A stretch of DNA of 64,000 nt from Bathynomus jamesi (taxonomy: Eukaryota > Arthropoda > Malacostraca > Isopoda > Cirolanidae): assembly GCA_023014485.1 (NCBI GenBank), contig JAJOZX010000919.1:540001-604000 (forward strand). The letters run 5' to 3'. Shown one piece after another: positions 21,526-32,968 of the stretch. Within the stretch, counting starts at the first letter, position 1. The number at the start of each line of letters is the position of its first letter. A program made the translations under genes and the position numbers. Below the pieces are notes generated by a model. It was not told the origin of the DNA, made no database searches, and saw only the letters and a list, made by a program, of their open reading frames with translations.

Positions 21526-21579
21526 TATATGGTCATAATTACCCACCGATTGAGAACTCCTGGTCTAGCGCAATAGCAA

Positions 21580-22566
21580 AGGTTTTACCGAAATTCCGAA
21601 AGGAGGATGACAAGAGTCAGAGAGGTATGCAAAAAGATCGCCAGTAGAGCGTCTCTTGCGGAACCGATACTGTGTCGATCTGAAAGAAGTTTGTGAGTAG
21701 AGAGGATTTTCCAATTCAGGTTAGATTCAAAAGCTTTGGCAAAGCAAAAAATTAAATCAATTGGACAATAGTTGGGGGAGGGGTTGAGAGCGGTTACCCT
21801 TCTTTGTGACAGGCTGAATGAAAGCGAACTTTCAGCAGGAAGAAAAAGTGACAGATGAAAGACAAAGACCAAAGAGGTTGCCTATGCACTGTGTCAGAGG
21901 GAGAAGGAGATGGAGGAACATCACCAGAATCGTCCAGGGTTGAGTTGGAGGCGAAAGTTTGAGCGAAAAGTTCAGTTTTATCAGGAGAAGAGAAAACAAC
22001 TGAGCCATCGGAGTGGAAAAGAGGAGGGAAAGAAAAAGTAAAGTTGTTGGAGAGGTTCTTCACTTGGTGCCAGAAAGAGTGAGAATAATTAGAATTGGAT
22101 TGGGTTTCACATTTTTGTTTGATGAATTAAATTTTGGCGAGTCGAAGGACAGATTTTGCACGATTCCGGTCACAAATATAAACTCAGTGAGTGTCAGGAG
22201 TTGGATGGCAACAGTGCCTTCTTTCTCTTGCGGATAGCATTAGAGCAAGCCAAGTTAAACCAAGGGTTTTTGTTATTGTAAAGATTATGGAATATGTGCC
22301 TCTATGCCCGAAAGAACTACCTCCGTGATGCGCTCAGCGCACTCGGAGGGGCCACCAAGCACTAATTATTCCATGGGAAATCACAGAAGTACTGCCTAAG
22401 GGCCTCCCAATCAGCGGCGGATTGGAGCGATAGGCCAGGAAATAGATACAAGATTGTGGTCTGAGGATCCCAACGGAGGAAAAAGCTCGACAGAGTAAGA
22501 AGGATGAGAGGTAAGAAATAAATCCAGAATGTTGGGCCTATCTCCAAGGTGATCGGGGGATACAAG
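21580..22566 (-). pseudogene. Jockey-like LINE fragment (end of EN to start of RT)
   Basis: Read on the minus strand from 22566: [20 protein letters not shown], then [13 protein letters not shown], the C-terminal SDH-containing part of an apurinic endonuclease. After the connecting region come FWHQVKNLSNNFTFSFPPLF, FAQTFASNSTLDDSGD and fragments of the first RT motifs (SDRHSIGSARDALLA, normally SDRQYGFR-like). Frames change several times and part of RT motif 1 is deleted. The catalytic YADD region is absent. Consistent with a jockey-type element. 5' and 3' truncated. Confidence 0.72.
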
Positions 22567-23191
22567 TAGAGTATGAATGAATATAAATATAATTTTTACA
22601 ACAGATTTTAAAAATTACGGTAAGGAAGAAAAGATATTAACACAAAAAAATAAACACGCTTACTTCTTATGGAGAGTGGGAGAATAAGTCTCGTTTCAAC
22701 CAAGATTGGAGACTGTATGAATATAAAATAAGAGTAGGCCCTACATTTAGTAGGCCGAAAGTGTATCGAAAGTCATGGGAAAGGTTTGCCTTAACTTTTA
22801 AAAGTGTACTTTTTTTTAATTTCAGAGAACCCCTCGTCATAAATCGTTTGAACTACTTTTTATGTACTGGCAGTGTACTCTTTAAATACTATTAAGTACT
22901 TTATTTAGAAGTATTTTTACATTCAATTTTAAAGGAAGCGAAGAGGACTTGTTGGTTATTGTAAGAAGGGTTAAGTTTTACTGAATTTCTCACGTACGTT
23001 CATCACCACACACTAATAAGAAACCTTTCACCACAGACTGACGGAATTTAGTGATGCCCGCTTTGTACCTTGGACCATTTTACCGAGCTCTGTTCGATGA
23101 ATTTTGATTCCGATGCAACAACACGATTCGAAAACTGAATGAATTTTAAAATGTTTTATTATGCAAAAGTCTATGTCCAATCTTAATTCAT
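22567..23191. other. Unassigned spacer
   Basis: No gene recognised. Contains the degenerate repeat segment (about 22770-23000) that resembles 16020-16280 and 18240-18310. Confidence 0.35.

Positions 23192-23262
<71 letters not shown>
23192..23262 (+). repeat. (TC)n followed by (TA)n
   Basis: About 37 bases of TC repeat continuing directly into about 33 bases of TA repeat, next to a MITE. Confidence 0.95.
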
Positions 23263-23264
<2 letters not shown>

Positions 23265-23272
23265 AATATATG

Positions 23273-23615
23273 CAAGGTGTCCCATAAGTCCTGTCTCATA
23301 GGAAATTTATTTTAGATTAAATTTACAAAAGTCATACATGGGAACTAAAACAAATGTTCAAATTGCAGTCTTGTTTTGGAACCTTTTGTTTTGTTGTTGT
23401 TGTTGCAGGTAGAATAACTGCCAAAAGGCGGAGGCCTTTTCCTTTAGAGTGTAACTCGCTTCCATATTAGCCATCGCGTATTATTCTACCTGCAACAAAA
23501 AAAGGTCCCGAAACAAGACATCCATTTGAACATTTGTTTTAGTTTTAATGTATTACTGTTGTAAATTTAATTTAAAATAAATTTTCCTATGAGACCAGAC
23601 TTATGGGACACCCTG
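23273..23615. mobile_element. MITE family M2, copy A
   Basis: Ends CAAGGTGTCCCATAAGTC and the complement of CAGGGTGTCCCATAAGTC; arms of about 140 bases run inward to GTTGCAGGTAGAATAA, leaving a short loop that contains CTTCCATATTAGCCATCGCG. Copies B (33029-33280) and C (40078-40345) share both arms and loop. The tip matches the TIR of the DD41D element at 43887-45099, a plausible source of transposase. Confidence 0.88.
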
Positions 23616-23621
23616 TATATA

Positions 23622-24533
23622 CAGGGGTTGGACAGAATAATGGAAATACTCGCATTTTGGGTGCTGTATTTTCTGATATCATTACTGGCGTTATGTATTT
23701 TATTCAATTAATATGTAACTTTACATAATATTGAGAACAACTTCTATTTTAATATGTTCATATTGGTTTTGAAGTTCTTTTAAAATAAATAAAAATATAC
23801 TGCCTGTGAAAGGGGCATGATAGGAGGAGCCCGTTTGGTTGGTGTTCCAGTAATAAAACTCACGTAATTGCTACTGTATCTCGACGAACAGTCCTCAAGG
23901 TTATGAATACACGCAAAAATAATAAAAAAAGAACATCAAATAAGGAATATAGTGAACGTAAAGCAACACTGACAGAATGCGACAGAAGAACCTTATATGA
24001 TAATTATGAGCTGTGAAGAATCAATCAAAGACTGTTGCATCAAAAAAATTTTTTTTTAAATTTAACAATAGTCTGCAAAGACCAATGTCAGTCATAACTA
24101 TGTTATGGGAACTGTAGTAAAGCCTATTTTAACACCAACCGGTACCAAAGTTCTAATGAATTTGGAGTTCGGGACAATAATGGGAACAATTCTCTGCTTA
24201 TGTGGTGTATTTTTTTAATTTCTTTCCATGTATTCATAACTATGGGACTGTTCCTCAAGGTGCAGGGACAATCACGCGACTTTTAATATTGAGACACCAA
24301 CCAAACGAGCTCCTCCTATCGTGCCCCTTTCACAGGCAGTGACATTTTTTCCAAAGGCCATATTTTTATTTATTCTACAAGAACATGAAAAACCAATATG
24401 AACATATTAAAATAGATGTTCTCAATATTATATGCAGTTACATATTAATTTAATAAAGTACATAATGCCATTTATGATACCAGACAATAGAGCATCGAAA
24501 ATGCGAGTGTTTCCATTATTCTGTCCAACAGTG
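23622..24533. mobile_element. Tc1-type foldback element
   Basis: Ends CAGGGGTTGGACAGAATAAT and its near-complement at 24500-24533, with inverted similarity of several hundred bases per arm (shared CATGTTCTT-like, CACTGCCTGTGAAAGGGGCA and GGAGGAGC.CGTTTGGTTGG blocks). Both arms contain decayed coding for the N-terminal HTH of a Tc1 transposase (residues ERGMIGGARLVGV). No catalytic domain. An inverted dimer of a transposon 5' part. Confidence 0.75.
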
Positions 24534-24845
24534 TGTGTGTGTGTATATACGTGTGTGTGTATGTTAAAACGATTTTTTTTATTTTTATCTCTTCCCGAAC
24601 ATCGATTCGTTTCTCAAGGCCGACATTATATGTCAGGGATTGTCTAGAATCTAGACAATCGCATGCTTTTATCGAGATACATGATTTTTTTTGTAGGTAT
24701 AAGAGGGGCAAAGTAATTATCAAAAATGGATGGAGGCAGAAAGGATGCTGAATTTTTATGAAGGATCATTTCTTGGAAAAATCCATATTAATAACAATAA
24801 TTTTACTTAACATTGTAGGATTACTGGATTTCCCCACGAAGACGT

Positions 24846-24906
<61 letters not shown>

Positions 24907-25104
24907 TAATATATAACTCAAGAGAGTAATTGCGTTTGTGGAATTCTATTGTCCTTTTTTTAAAATCAAATTCTAAAGAAAGAATAAGATATAGCGTTAA
25001 AACCCGTGAACTTTAAGAATAAAGTATTTCTTCTATTATTCTTGATTTTCCTTTTAAGGATTTTCATTATTCTTTTTAAATGTTTTTCAGTGTTCGTTAA
25101 TATA
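24534..25104. other. Spacer with microsatellites and a hairpin
   Basis: Short (GT)n blocks at 24531-24560, a perfect hairpin GATTGTCTAGA/TCTAGACAATC at 24638-24660, and a TA tract at 24848-24915. No gene recognised. Confidence 0.5.
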
Positions 25105-25120
25105 CACTGAGCGGCAGAAA

Positions 25121-25333
25121 AATCGGCCCAGTTTGCTCCCACACCACCGCAATGCTCGTCTTGCTTTCGCTCGTGAGCATGTCAATTGGACTATGGTCCA
25201 GTGGGGACGAGTATTCTTCACGGACGAATCAAAATTTAATCTTCGAACATCCGATAGACGGGAAAGAGTGTGGAGAAGAACAGGAGAAAGATTCGCCCCG
25301 TGCACTTTTACGGAGAGGGTTGCTTTTGGAGGA
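25121..25333 (+). pseudogene. Tc1 transposase segment in inverted orientation
   Basis: On the plus strand: HHRNARLAFAREHVNWT, then WGRVFFTDESKFNLRTSD with the first catalytic Asp, and RRERVWRRTGERFAP. The NARLAF..EHVNWT part duplicates the end of the minus-strand half at 25325-25385, so the two pieces come from two template copies joined head to head. The second Asp and the Glu are missing. Confidence 0.8.
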
Positions 25334-25731
25334 GTCCAATTGACATGCTCATGAACAAAAGCAAGACGAGCATTGCGGTCGTGTGGAAGCAATTCCAAGC
25401 CCATTGTTGGACGTCTAGCATGTAGGCCACTTTCCATAAGTCTCCTTCTAACGATTCGCTCCGATACACTGACGTTTCGAGACCTTTCCAGCTCATTGCG
25501 GACGTTTGTGACAGTCAAGCGACGATCTCGCAAAACACTCAAGACGATGAAACGATCGTCACGGGCAGATGTGCAGCGCGATCTTCCAGATCCTGGTCTT
25601 CGGGTGTACTCTCCTGTCTCCACATAACGTTGGTAGACACGTCGAACCGTTGTTCTTGGAATTCCTAGCGCATCGGCGACGTAACACTGGCTCCGACGTT
25701 CACGGCACTCAAATCCATTGTAAATGTCCAA
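25325..25731 (-). pseudogene. Tc1 transposase N-terminal half, minus strand
   Basis: From Met 25731 it reads SQCYVADALGIPRTTVRRVY, a helix-turn-helix, then the RRPGSGR linker and a second HTH with SVSERIVRRRLMESGL and ARRPTMGLELLPHDRNARLA, ending at FVHEHVNWT. This is the full DNA-binding domain of a Tc1 transposase. After NWT the frame meets the inverted fragment at 25121-25333, so the catalytic domain does not follow. Confidence 0.82.
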
Positions 25732-26119
25732 CCAATTCTGAAACCCAAAAGAATTAGAAGTCTATCTGTTACTAAACGTAAATGCCTAATCCCACTAGTG
25801 GAAGAAAAAAGTGGCACTAGCAGTCTAAGAGGAACTGAATGTCAGACTGTCGAATTCTTAAAAGAAGTCGAAAATTCATGACAGCTAGTGTGTTCGCAGC
25901 TGACGTTGTTTTGTCTCGTTATTTGGTTGCTTCATAGACTATATTTTCGAATTTTTAAAACTTTTATAAACAGAAGCTTGCCCACTTTTTTGCTTTTCGT
26001 GATATTCCAAGTGGGCCGATTTTTCTGCCGCTCAGTGTATTTGTTTAATTTTTCTGGAAAACATTAATTTTCGTAATGGAGGAACGACGGTTTTCTTTTT
26101 GCTGTAATTTTAACGTTAA

Positions 26120-26306
26120 GACTGGTCGCACACAGGATCGTCTCGCAATTCACGACTGACGACTCGAGTCGCCCGTGATTTTACATTAACAGAATGGGAG
26201 CCCCGAACACTGCAACGACCGCAGTGGGGCTCCCATTCTGTCAATGTAAAATTACACGCGACTCCAGTCGTGAGTCGTAAGACAATCCTTTATCCGGCGG
26301 CCGGCC
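26120..26306. repeat. Foldback MITE family M1, long copy
   Basis: Outer ends GACTGGTCGCACACAGGATC and a decayed complement ending CCGGCC, then inner arms TTACATTAACAGAATGGGAG and complement around a GC-rich loop. Shares CACACAGGATCGTCT with 15038-15122. Confidence 0.82.
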
Positions 26307-26345
26307 TAAATATTTCATTTTTTATTATTTAGTTTGCTTAAAAAT

Positions 26346-26505
26346 TTCTATTGTTAATCGTATTCGAACCAATGTTAATCGTATTCGGACGATGCTAATT
26401 GTTTTTGGACAATATTAATTGTTCTCAGATGGTGTTAACTCTATTCGAACAATGTTAACTGTTTTCGAATGACGTAAACTGTTTTTTGGAGAATGATAAC
26501 TTTCT
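26346..26505 (+). repeat. Degenerate 20-21-bp minisatellite
   Basis: About eight diverged units of the form ATGTTAACTGTATTCGAACA in tandem. Confidence 0.75.
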
Positions 26506-27339
26506 TTCATGAGGGCGGGGTGTTAATCATAAAATGAAATGGAACAATTTTGTTAATATTAACCGTCTGCATAAAAACATTAAAATTGTTCGATTCAGTT
26601 GGTTTGATATATGACAGTTATTGGTTACATTTTCTCTATAAACTTAATTTACATTTGGTTATTAGTTTCATTTTTAAAGTTGATGAATATTAAGTTTATT
26701 GATTGGTTGGGTATTTGAGTTAAAAATGGATACTGTACATATGTACTGATAATATCTTTAAAAAGCACATTCCAGATATATATATATACCGGCGGATCTA
26801 GGAAAGGCTGACGGGGCTCGAGCACCCTATTGACCCCTTATCTTACGGGAAAAAGAACCTTTCCGCTTATCTTTTTAGGTTTACCCGGTAACGACTTATT
26901 CATTATTCGAGAAAATTCGTGAAGCGGTCAGTCACCTAAGAAAAGTCGTGCTGCTTTTAGATTCCAGAAAATTTATGCGTCGGTACCAATACTAGTACTT
27001 TATTGGGCTCCATTAAGCAATCGCAAATATTTTACACCACCATTTTGTTTTATTTCAGAAAGACTAAGGGTGGTCCCTCGCTTTGCCCATTTTGTGTATT
27101 ATTTGTATGGAGCCATTTCAACCTTTTTTAATTCAGGGATGGCCAGAGGTTCTGTACAATTTTTTTAAAAGGTTAGTTGTGGCCGGAGGCTTTCCACTTT
27201 ATTTTAGAAAGGCAAGGGGGCAACTGGAGGCTGTGCTTATTTTTTAAAATTATTTTCAGAATGAAAAGGGGTTGTCGTAAATTTCTTACAACTTCTTAAT
27301 TTTATATATATATATATATATTATATTATATATGCAGAA

Positions 27340-27606
27340 TTGCTAGCATCAGTTCTTTCCAAGAGCGAGCTAACGTCACCACAATCAGCTGTTCTGCAAG
27401 TACTTGAATTAGCGATACTTCGAATATTCGGAACGCTTCCTGTGTCAAATGCCACCACTGAGAGAACGTTTTCAAAGCTAAAACCTCTGAAAACTTTCTG
27501 GTTTGGCGCTCATGTCCATCCATCGGCACATGGAGGGGATACCAGAAAAAGTTGTTGACATTTTTGCCAACAGAAAAGATTGGCGTATTCTCTTGAAAAG
27601 AATTTG
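27340..27606 (+). pseudogene. hAT dimerisation-domain remnant
   Basis: Contains LELAILRIFGTLPVSNATTE followed by RTFSKLKPLKTF: the hAT C-terminal signature (P.S....ER.FS..K..KT). A frameshift near 27515 separates it from VVDIFANRKDWRILLKRI, the normal tail of this family (ZMYM6/p52rIPK-like hATs). The catalytic core is absent. Confidence 0.8.
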
Positions 27607-27701
27607 TTGGCGGTATTAGATAAGAAGGGTCAATTCAATAGAACATTATTTTGTTCCCCATTACAATTAGATAACTGTGTCTTTGCCACAATAAAAACTG
27701 G

Positions 27702-27704
27702 CTG

Positions 27705-27737
<33 letters not shown>
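27702..27737 (+). repeat. (TTA)n microsatellite
   Basis: About twelve ATT/TTA trinucleotide units. Confidence 0.95.
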
Positions 27738-27940
27738 TTGAATTCCTTTATTATTACCTTTGACATTAAATAAAAGACTCATAGACTGACTGTGTGTTCT
27801 CAACCAGTTAGTGCTTGCTTACTCTTAAACAGGACAGTCACTTTGTGTTTTTTGTGCATTGGGTAAAGGTGGTATTCCTCTGCTATATACTGGGCACCAG
27901 TATAGGCACCAGCTCCCCCAAAGAAATATCCTAGATCCGC

Positions 27941-28012
<72 letters not shown>

Positions 28013-28013
<1 letters not shown>

Positions 28014-29303
28014 TAGTGATGTAGGTCACATCCGCATCCGCATCCACGGAACATCCGCACATTTTCTCGCATCTGCACCCGCATCCGCACTTTGGACTGC
28101 GGATGTCGTGCGGATGTGGACCGTTGAGATAAAATGTCATTAATAAGCGGAAATTATCAAATTCTACTATATTAATAGAACTAGTTCATTGTGCGCAAAA
28201 GTGATGCAAGCGACAAGACGAGAGGCTGTTCTTGTATGAAGTTACTCTCTTGCAACCTACTTAGATCCACGTTACAAAGTTAAGTTATTTTCACCTAGTA
28301 CATTAGAACGAGTTAAATCATCACTTGGCAAAGCAGTTGAAGAGCTTCAATCTCTTGAATCTGTCGCTTCGCCACCTACCAAAAGAATAAAAGTTTCAGT
28401 GACAGAACCAACACCTTCAACGAGCAAATCTATCACAGAATCTGTCTCTCAGTTTCTTGAGTCAAGCAGCAATGACGAGACCTACGCGATGTCAAAAGAT
28501 GTAGTAAAAATGATCGAGAGCTATCACCAAGAAAAACGCCTGGCTGCATGTGACAATCCTATTAGTTGGTGGAAAAATACGCAGAATATCTATCCATACT
28601 TGAGTAAACTTGCAAGGAAACATTTAGCCTGTCCTCCAACAAACGTACCAAGCGAGAGATTATTTAGCAGTGCTGGATTAATATATGATGAAAAGAGAAA
28701 CAGACTGGCAGCAGAAAAGGCAGAAAAATTAATGTTCCTTAAGCATAACCTTCCTATAATTAAGTTTGAATATTAAACGATGAACATCTTAGTTTACTTT
28801 ATTTAATTACTCATTTATAAATATGCCTAATAAAACTTTAAACTTAATATAAATAGTTATCAAGCTAATTAAAGATCTCTTTCTATAAGGGTGGAGGTTG
28901 GGGAAAGAGGTCGGTGGGGTGCATTTGAGTTGGGTTCACGTCCCGCATCCTGGTAACACAATTATGGTTTCTAATTGTGGCTGAAACTCGACAAAATATA
29001 ACGAATTTATTTGCAGACGAATTCACTAATTGATTTCTATATTAGTTAGATGCTTGATATTATTTTATATGTTCAGAGAAAAGTACAGCAATTATTGTAC
29101 AATTAATCAATTATACTACATTATAGCTACAGCTCTCTCTATATAATAACTTATTATATACGTTAAACACAACAAATCTCGAATATATCCTAAAAAATAA
29201 CGAAAATGTAGACATCCGCATCCGCATCCGCGGATGTTGAAATCAAACATCCTCAGCCGCATCCGCATCCGCGGATGTGAAAAAAATGACATCCGCTACA
29301 TCA

Positions 29304-29307
<4 letters not shown>
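28013..29307 (+). mobile_element. ZBED-type hAT element, internally deleted (H1)
   Basis: Ends TTAGTGATGTAG at 28013 and its complement at 29296-29307. Subterminal regions are packed with CATCCGCATCCGCATCC-type repeats on both sides. Flanked by (TA)n. Same TIR tip as the hAT at 40719-46501, which carries CCGCAACCGC-type subterminal repeats instead. The region after the gene (GGTTGGGGAAAG..GTCGGTGGG and CGTCCCGCATCC) is also shared with that element (45150-45220). Confidence 0.85.
28242..28776 (+). pseudogene. hAT transposase C-terminal part (ZBED4-like)
   Basis: Begins with LATYLDPRYKVKLFS, then a Ser/Thr-rich linker, WWKNTQNIYPYLSKLARKHL, NVPSERLFSSAGLIYDEKRN and a short tail ending KFEY. 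This is the hAT dimerisation domain with its ER.FS..G signature intact, open for at least 126 residues. The finger and catalytic core have been deleted. Related along its length to 41454-42344. Confidence 0.85.

Positions 29308-29356
<49 letters not shown>
29308..29356 (+). repeat. (TA)n microsatellite
   Basis: Uninterrupted TA tract directly after the hAT end. Confidence 0.95.
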
Positions 29357-29359
<3 letters not shown>

Positions 29360-29362
29360 ACG

Positions 29363-29738
29363 TAGACTGAAGTAAAACGTGCAGCATAGAGTAGTAGTAG
29401 TAGCTGCATCGCCGTGCAACGTCCCAATTAGGCTATCCAGTACACCATCGAGGAAACAAAAAAAAAATCCTTTGAAGTGTAGCTTTTGAGTGTCTGTCGT
29501 TTTATCATACGTTTTTGAAATGCACAAATAATCCCTCAGAAATTATTATTAGAGAAACCTCAATGATCATAATGTTAATTTTATACAAAATAAGATGCTC
29601 TCAGAAGCTATACACTTGAAAGGATCTTCTTTCTTGTTTGTTTCCTGGATGGTGTAATGGACAGTGTACTTGGGACGTTCGTTGCTCAGCGGTGCAATAG
29701 AGGAATCCTTCTCTATGTTAAACATTTTACTTCAGTCT
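29363..29738. repeat. Foldback MITE (about 375 bp)
   Basis: Ends AGACTGAAGTAAAA and complement; arms of about 140 bases share GCAACGTCCCAA, ACACCATCGAGGAAACAA and TCCTTTGAAGTGTA with indels. Confidence 0.78.
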
Positions 29739-29789
29739 CCACATATACGTGTATGTATATATATTTACTGTTAAATTGTAAATGTATTG

Positions 29790-30122
29790 TTAGGAAGAGA
29801 CTGTAGACACCAATTAACCATGGAAGTACTCCGGGGTGGGTGGGACAAGGAGTGCAGGAACTCCCGTTTCTTCCGTCACCGTCCTCTTTCGCTGATCTTT
29901 TTTCCGTGTCTCATTTACCCTGGGAGCAGTCCAGCATGCTCTCAAACACACACACTTCTTTATTCTTCACTACACATAGGGCCTACATACATTTTACAAA
30001 CTACACAATCTTTTCAAAATTAAAAAAAATAGACAATGTGACATCATGGGTCTAAGAGACCTTGATTTTGGCTCTTTTTACATGGAGGGGGGTGTTTTTG
30101 CAGGCGCTCGCCCTTGTCCCCT
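29790..30122 (+). repeat. Dispersed repeat R2, copy 1
   Basis: About 330 bases similar to 35866-36188 in the same orientation: GACTGTAGACACCA, AACTACTCCGG-like, TTTCCGTGTCTCAT, AATCCAGCAT-like and TTTTGGCTCTTTTT blocks. Here the LINE RT begins immediately after it; copy 2 lacks the RT. Possibly a segment of that LINE family upstream of the RT. Confidence 0.75.
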
Positions 30123-30127
30123 CCTTC

Positions 30128-30612
30128 CTACATTAAAAAAAGATGGGAGCAATGTATTGTCAAAATGTTTTGGTTCCTCATGCGGAGTTAGGCAAGGTTC
30201 CTTACTCTCTGCTCTGCTGTTTAATATATATATTGATGGATTAATTGATTAATTTTATCTTAATGAGGCAAGAGTGGAATGGTGTATAGATGACATGAGG
30301 ATAAATAACTTGGTCTATGCTGATGATATGGTGTTAATAAGCCCTTCGGTAAAAGGTCTGCATCGTCTTATAAAAATTTGTGAATCATATTCACAAAACC
30401 CTGACATTAATTTTAATGTTACTAAAAATGAGGTTATGCAATTCTATCCCAAAAGTTCAAACCAAATAGCTGATATTATTTTCAAATTGAGAGACGAACC
30501 AATAGAGCAGGTACAGGAATTTAAGTATCTGGGTCAAACTATCGCCAGCTTCTTGAGTTACGACTCAGATATAAGGAAACAAAGACACTCTTTTTCGTAC
30601 TTTCGGCATTAA
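30128..30612 (+). pseudogene. LINE reverse transcriptase fragment
   Basis: The frame contains SCGVRQGSLLSALLFNIYID (RT motif B), one in-frame TAA near 30258, then LVYADDMVLISPSVKGL with the catalytic YADD, and FKYLGQTIAS (motif E region). This is the palm of a non-LTR RT resembling CR1/I-group enzymes. The N-terminal RT motifs and the endonuclease are missing. Decayed C-terminal coding continues to about 30900 in other frames. Dead because of the stop, truncation and frameshifts. Confidence 0.82.
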
Positions 30613-31347
30613 TATTTATAGGCAGTAACTCTGAGTTAATTATAAAAAGGGCTCCTGCAGAACCTTCAATTTGCTTTGCAACAGATCCTATAGACTGCTG
30701 CATAAGTTACCTCCAAGATGCTCAGTTTCTCAAATGTTCGCTAACCGCAACGTTCCGAGCCTCCCTGAGGTAACAAGACGCGACTAATATAATATAATGC
30801 GAAGAATTAAAAATTCAGACAATCCAGTTAGTTGTCCCGCTTTGTCTTCCAGGAACTATGGATCTCTTGGTACGAAAGTGCGCGTTTATAGCTCCACTTA
30901 ACTCCCGCATTAGCCATCCCATGACACGTACTTTTTATTGTTATGAAACTGTTATTACTATTTTTTTATTATTTCTCGTCTTCTTACGTATATCATTGTT
31001 ATTTCTTTATTACTGTTAGTCCTTTTTTTTGTTTTTATTTTTAAATTTAACGTTTAATTAGTTGTATCGTTCATTACCTTGATGGAATCTGTCTCCTGCC
31101 AATAAATAACATTATTATCATTATCATTATTTTAGTAGTCTTAGCAGTGGGTAGAGGTTTTATTATTATTATTATTATTATTACTTGCGTCAGTACGTGT
31201 CTTATTTTTATCTCTTTTTTTATTCATAATTTTTAGCTTGTTTGTTTTTAAATTTATTGTTTGATTTATCTTATCGCTTATTACTTTCAACAATATTGTA
31301 ATATTTTATGAAATTTATATCCTGTCAATAAAGCTTATCGTTATCGT
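30613..31347 (+). other. LINE C-terminal debris and two LINE-type tails
   Basis: The first tail, CTGTCTCCTGCCAATAAATA followed by ATT-type repeats (about 31090-31135), and the second, TATCCTGTCAATAAAGCTTA (about 31318-31337), look like the 3' ends of two related LINE insertions: a shared TCCTG.CAATAAA motif followed by a short simple repeat. Confidence 0.55.
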
Positions 31348-31353
31348 ATATAT

Positions 31354-31413
<60 letters not shown>

Positions 31414-31415
31414 TA
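31348..31415 (+). repeat. (TA)n microsatellite
   Basis: TA tract with one AATA break and a short CA block, directly abutting the Tc1 TIR. Confidence 0.95.
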
Positions 31416-32968
31416 CACTACCAGTCAAAAGTTTAAGTACACCTACTAATTTCCAATGTTTTGCTGCTTAGGTCATGACAAACTTCAAATATAAACTTAA
31501 CAGGTACTGGAGATGAATTTGCTTACCTGGCTTTCATATCGTATGCTTCATGCATCTGCCCTATGCAGTTTGTTGTAACACAGAAGCTTCTTCAAAATAG
31601 CCTTCAAAATGTGTTAATTTACGTCTAGCATGCAACCTAAAATTAATGCCATTAGCACTGCACAAAGGTCCAAAAACAGTTTAAAAGTCTTCACTGGGGT
31701 AGTGTGTTTCTTCAGGAGTATGTTAATACATGTCTTCAGTTATTAACATGCGCTGCAGATCTTTACATATAAAATCCTTGCAGAGGAGCTAACTGTGTAG
31801 TTTAAGGTATATTTCTGTGTTTCAAAAAGCAAAAATGGGTGCCAAAGCTCAGTTAACAACAGAAAAAAGACAGTCGATTGTAACTTTGAGAAATGAAGGC
31901 CAATCACTGAGGCAAATTGCAAAAAAATTAAAAGTTTCTGTGAATGCGGTTGCTTGTGCCATTAAACGGTACGAAGAAACTGGTCAAAATAAGAACAGAA
32001 AAAGGTCAGGGCGACCAAGAACCACAACAGACTCAGAGGACAAGTATATCCGAGTCACCAGTCTGCGCAACAGACGCCTCACAGCACCTGAAATCAAAAC
32101 CCAGCTGAACAACTCCAGAAGTACAACAGTTTCAACATCAACTGTTCAGAGAAGACTAAAAGAGACAGGATTAAAAGGACGAACTGCAGCAAAGAAACCA
32201 ATGCTGAGACTCCAGAACAAAAGGAAAAGGCTAGCCTGGGCTAAAAAACACCAAAAATGGACTATTGAGCAGTAGAAATTTGTCCTTTGGACTGACGAAT
32301 CAAAGTTCGAAGTTTTTGGATCCAAACGCAGAGTATTTGTGCGGCGCAGAGCGGGTGAAAGAATGACACAGCAGTGTGTTGTGCCAACAGTGAAACACGG
32401 TGGAGAACGTGTGATGGTCTGGGGATGTTTTGCAGGGGAGCAAGTTGGAAATCTCCACAAAGTCACTGGAATACTGAACCAACGTGGCTATAACATTCTA
32501 CAGCGCCATGCCATCCCATCTGGACTGCGACTAGTTGCCCAACAGTTCATAATGCAGCAAGACAACGATCCTAACCACACTTCCAAGCTGTGTCAAAATT
32601 ACCTGAAGCAGAAAGAACGGCAACGTCAGTTCACAGTTATGGAATGGCCAGCACAGTCCCCGGATCTGAACCCTGAACCCCATCGAGCTATTATGGGATG
32701 AACTGGATCGACGAGTGAAAGCCAAGCAGCCATCCAATGCTCAGAAGCTCTGGGAACTCTTACAAGAGTAATTGCTGCTCGAGGAGGCTATTTTGATGAA
32801 TCTAAAATTTAGACTTTTGCTTTTGGTAAATTGTCCTGATTTGTTGGTAAGTTCCCATGTTTGTACTTATGAATATGTGCCATGATAACTTAGTTAATAA
32901 ATAAAAAACTTTAAGCAAAATTTGAAATTTATGAATATTTCAGGGTGTACTTAAACTTTTGACTGGTA

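Larger units (their letters stand above)
25105..26037. mobile_element. Rearranged Tc1-like element (933 bp)
   Basis: Ends CACTGAGCGGCAGAAAAATC at 25105 and its exact complement ending at 26037, flanked by TA on both sides. The interior holds transposase fragments in opposite orientations, so this is a foldback-type derivative with intact-looking ends. It could still be cross-mobilised. Confidence 0.9.
26788..27944 (+). mobile_element. hAT element, mostly deleted
   Basis: Left end contains CGGCGGATCTAGG, right end the complement of TGGCGGATCTAGG, a common hAT terminus. Both flanks are (TA)n, so the 8-bp duplication would be TATATATA and cannot be verified. Encodes only a C-terminal transposase remnant. 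Confidence 0.7.

Noticed and set aside
15038..26306. M1 hairpins as a host regulatory hairpin pair
   Set aside because: Different lengths, shared ends and internal deletions fit a MITE family better.
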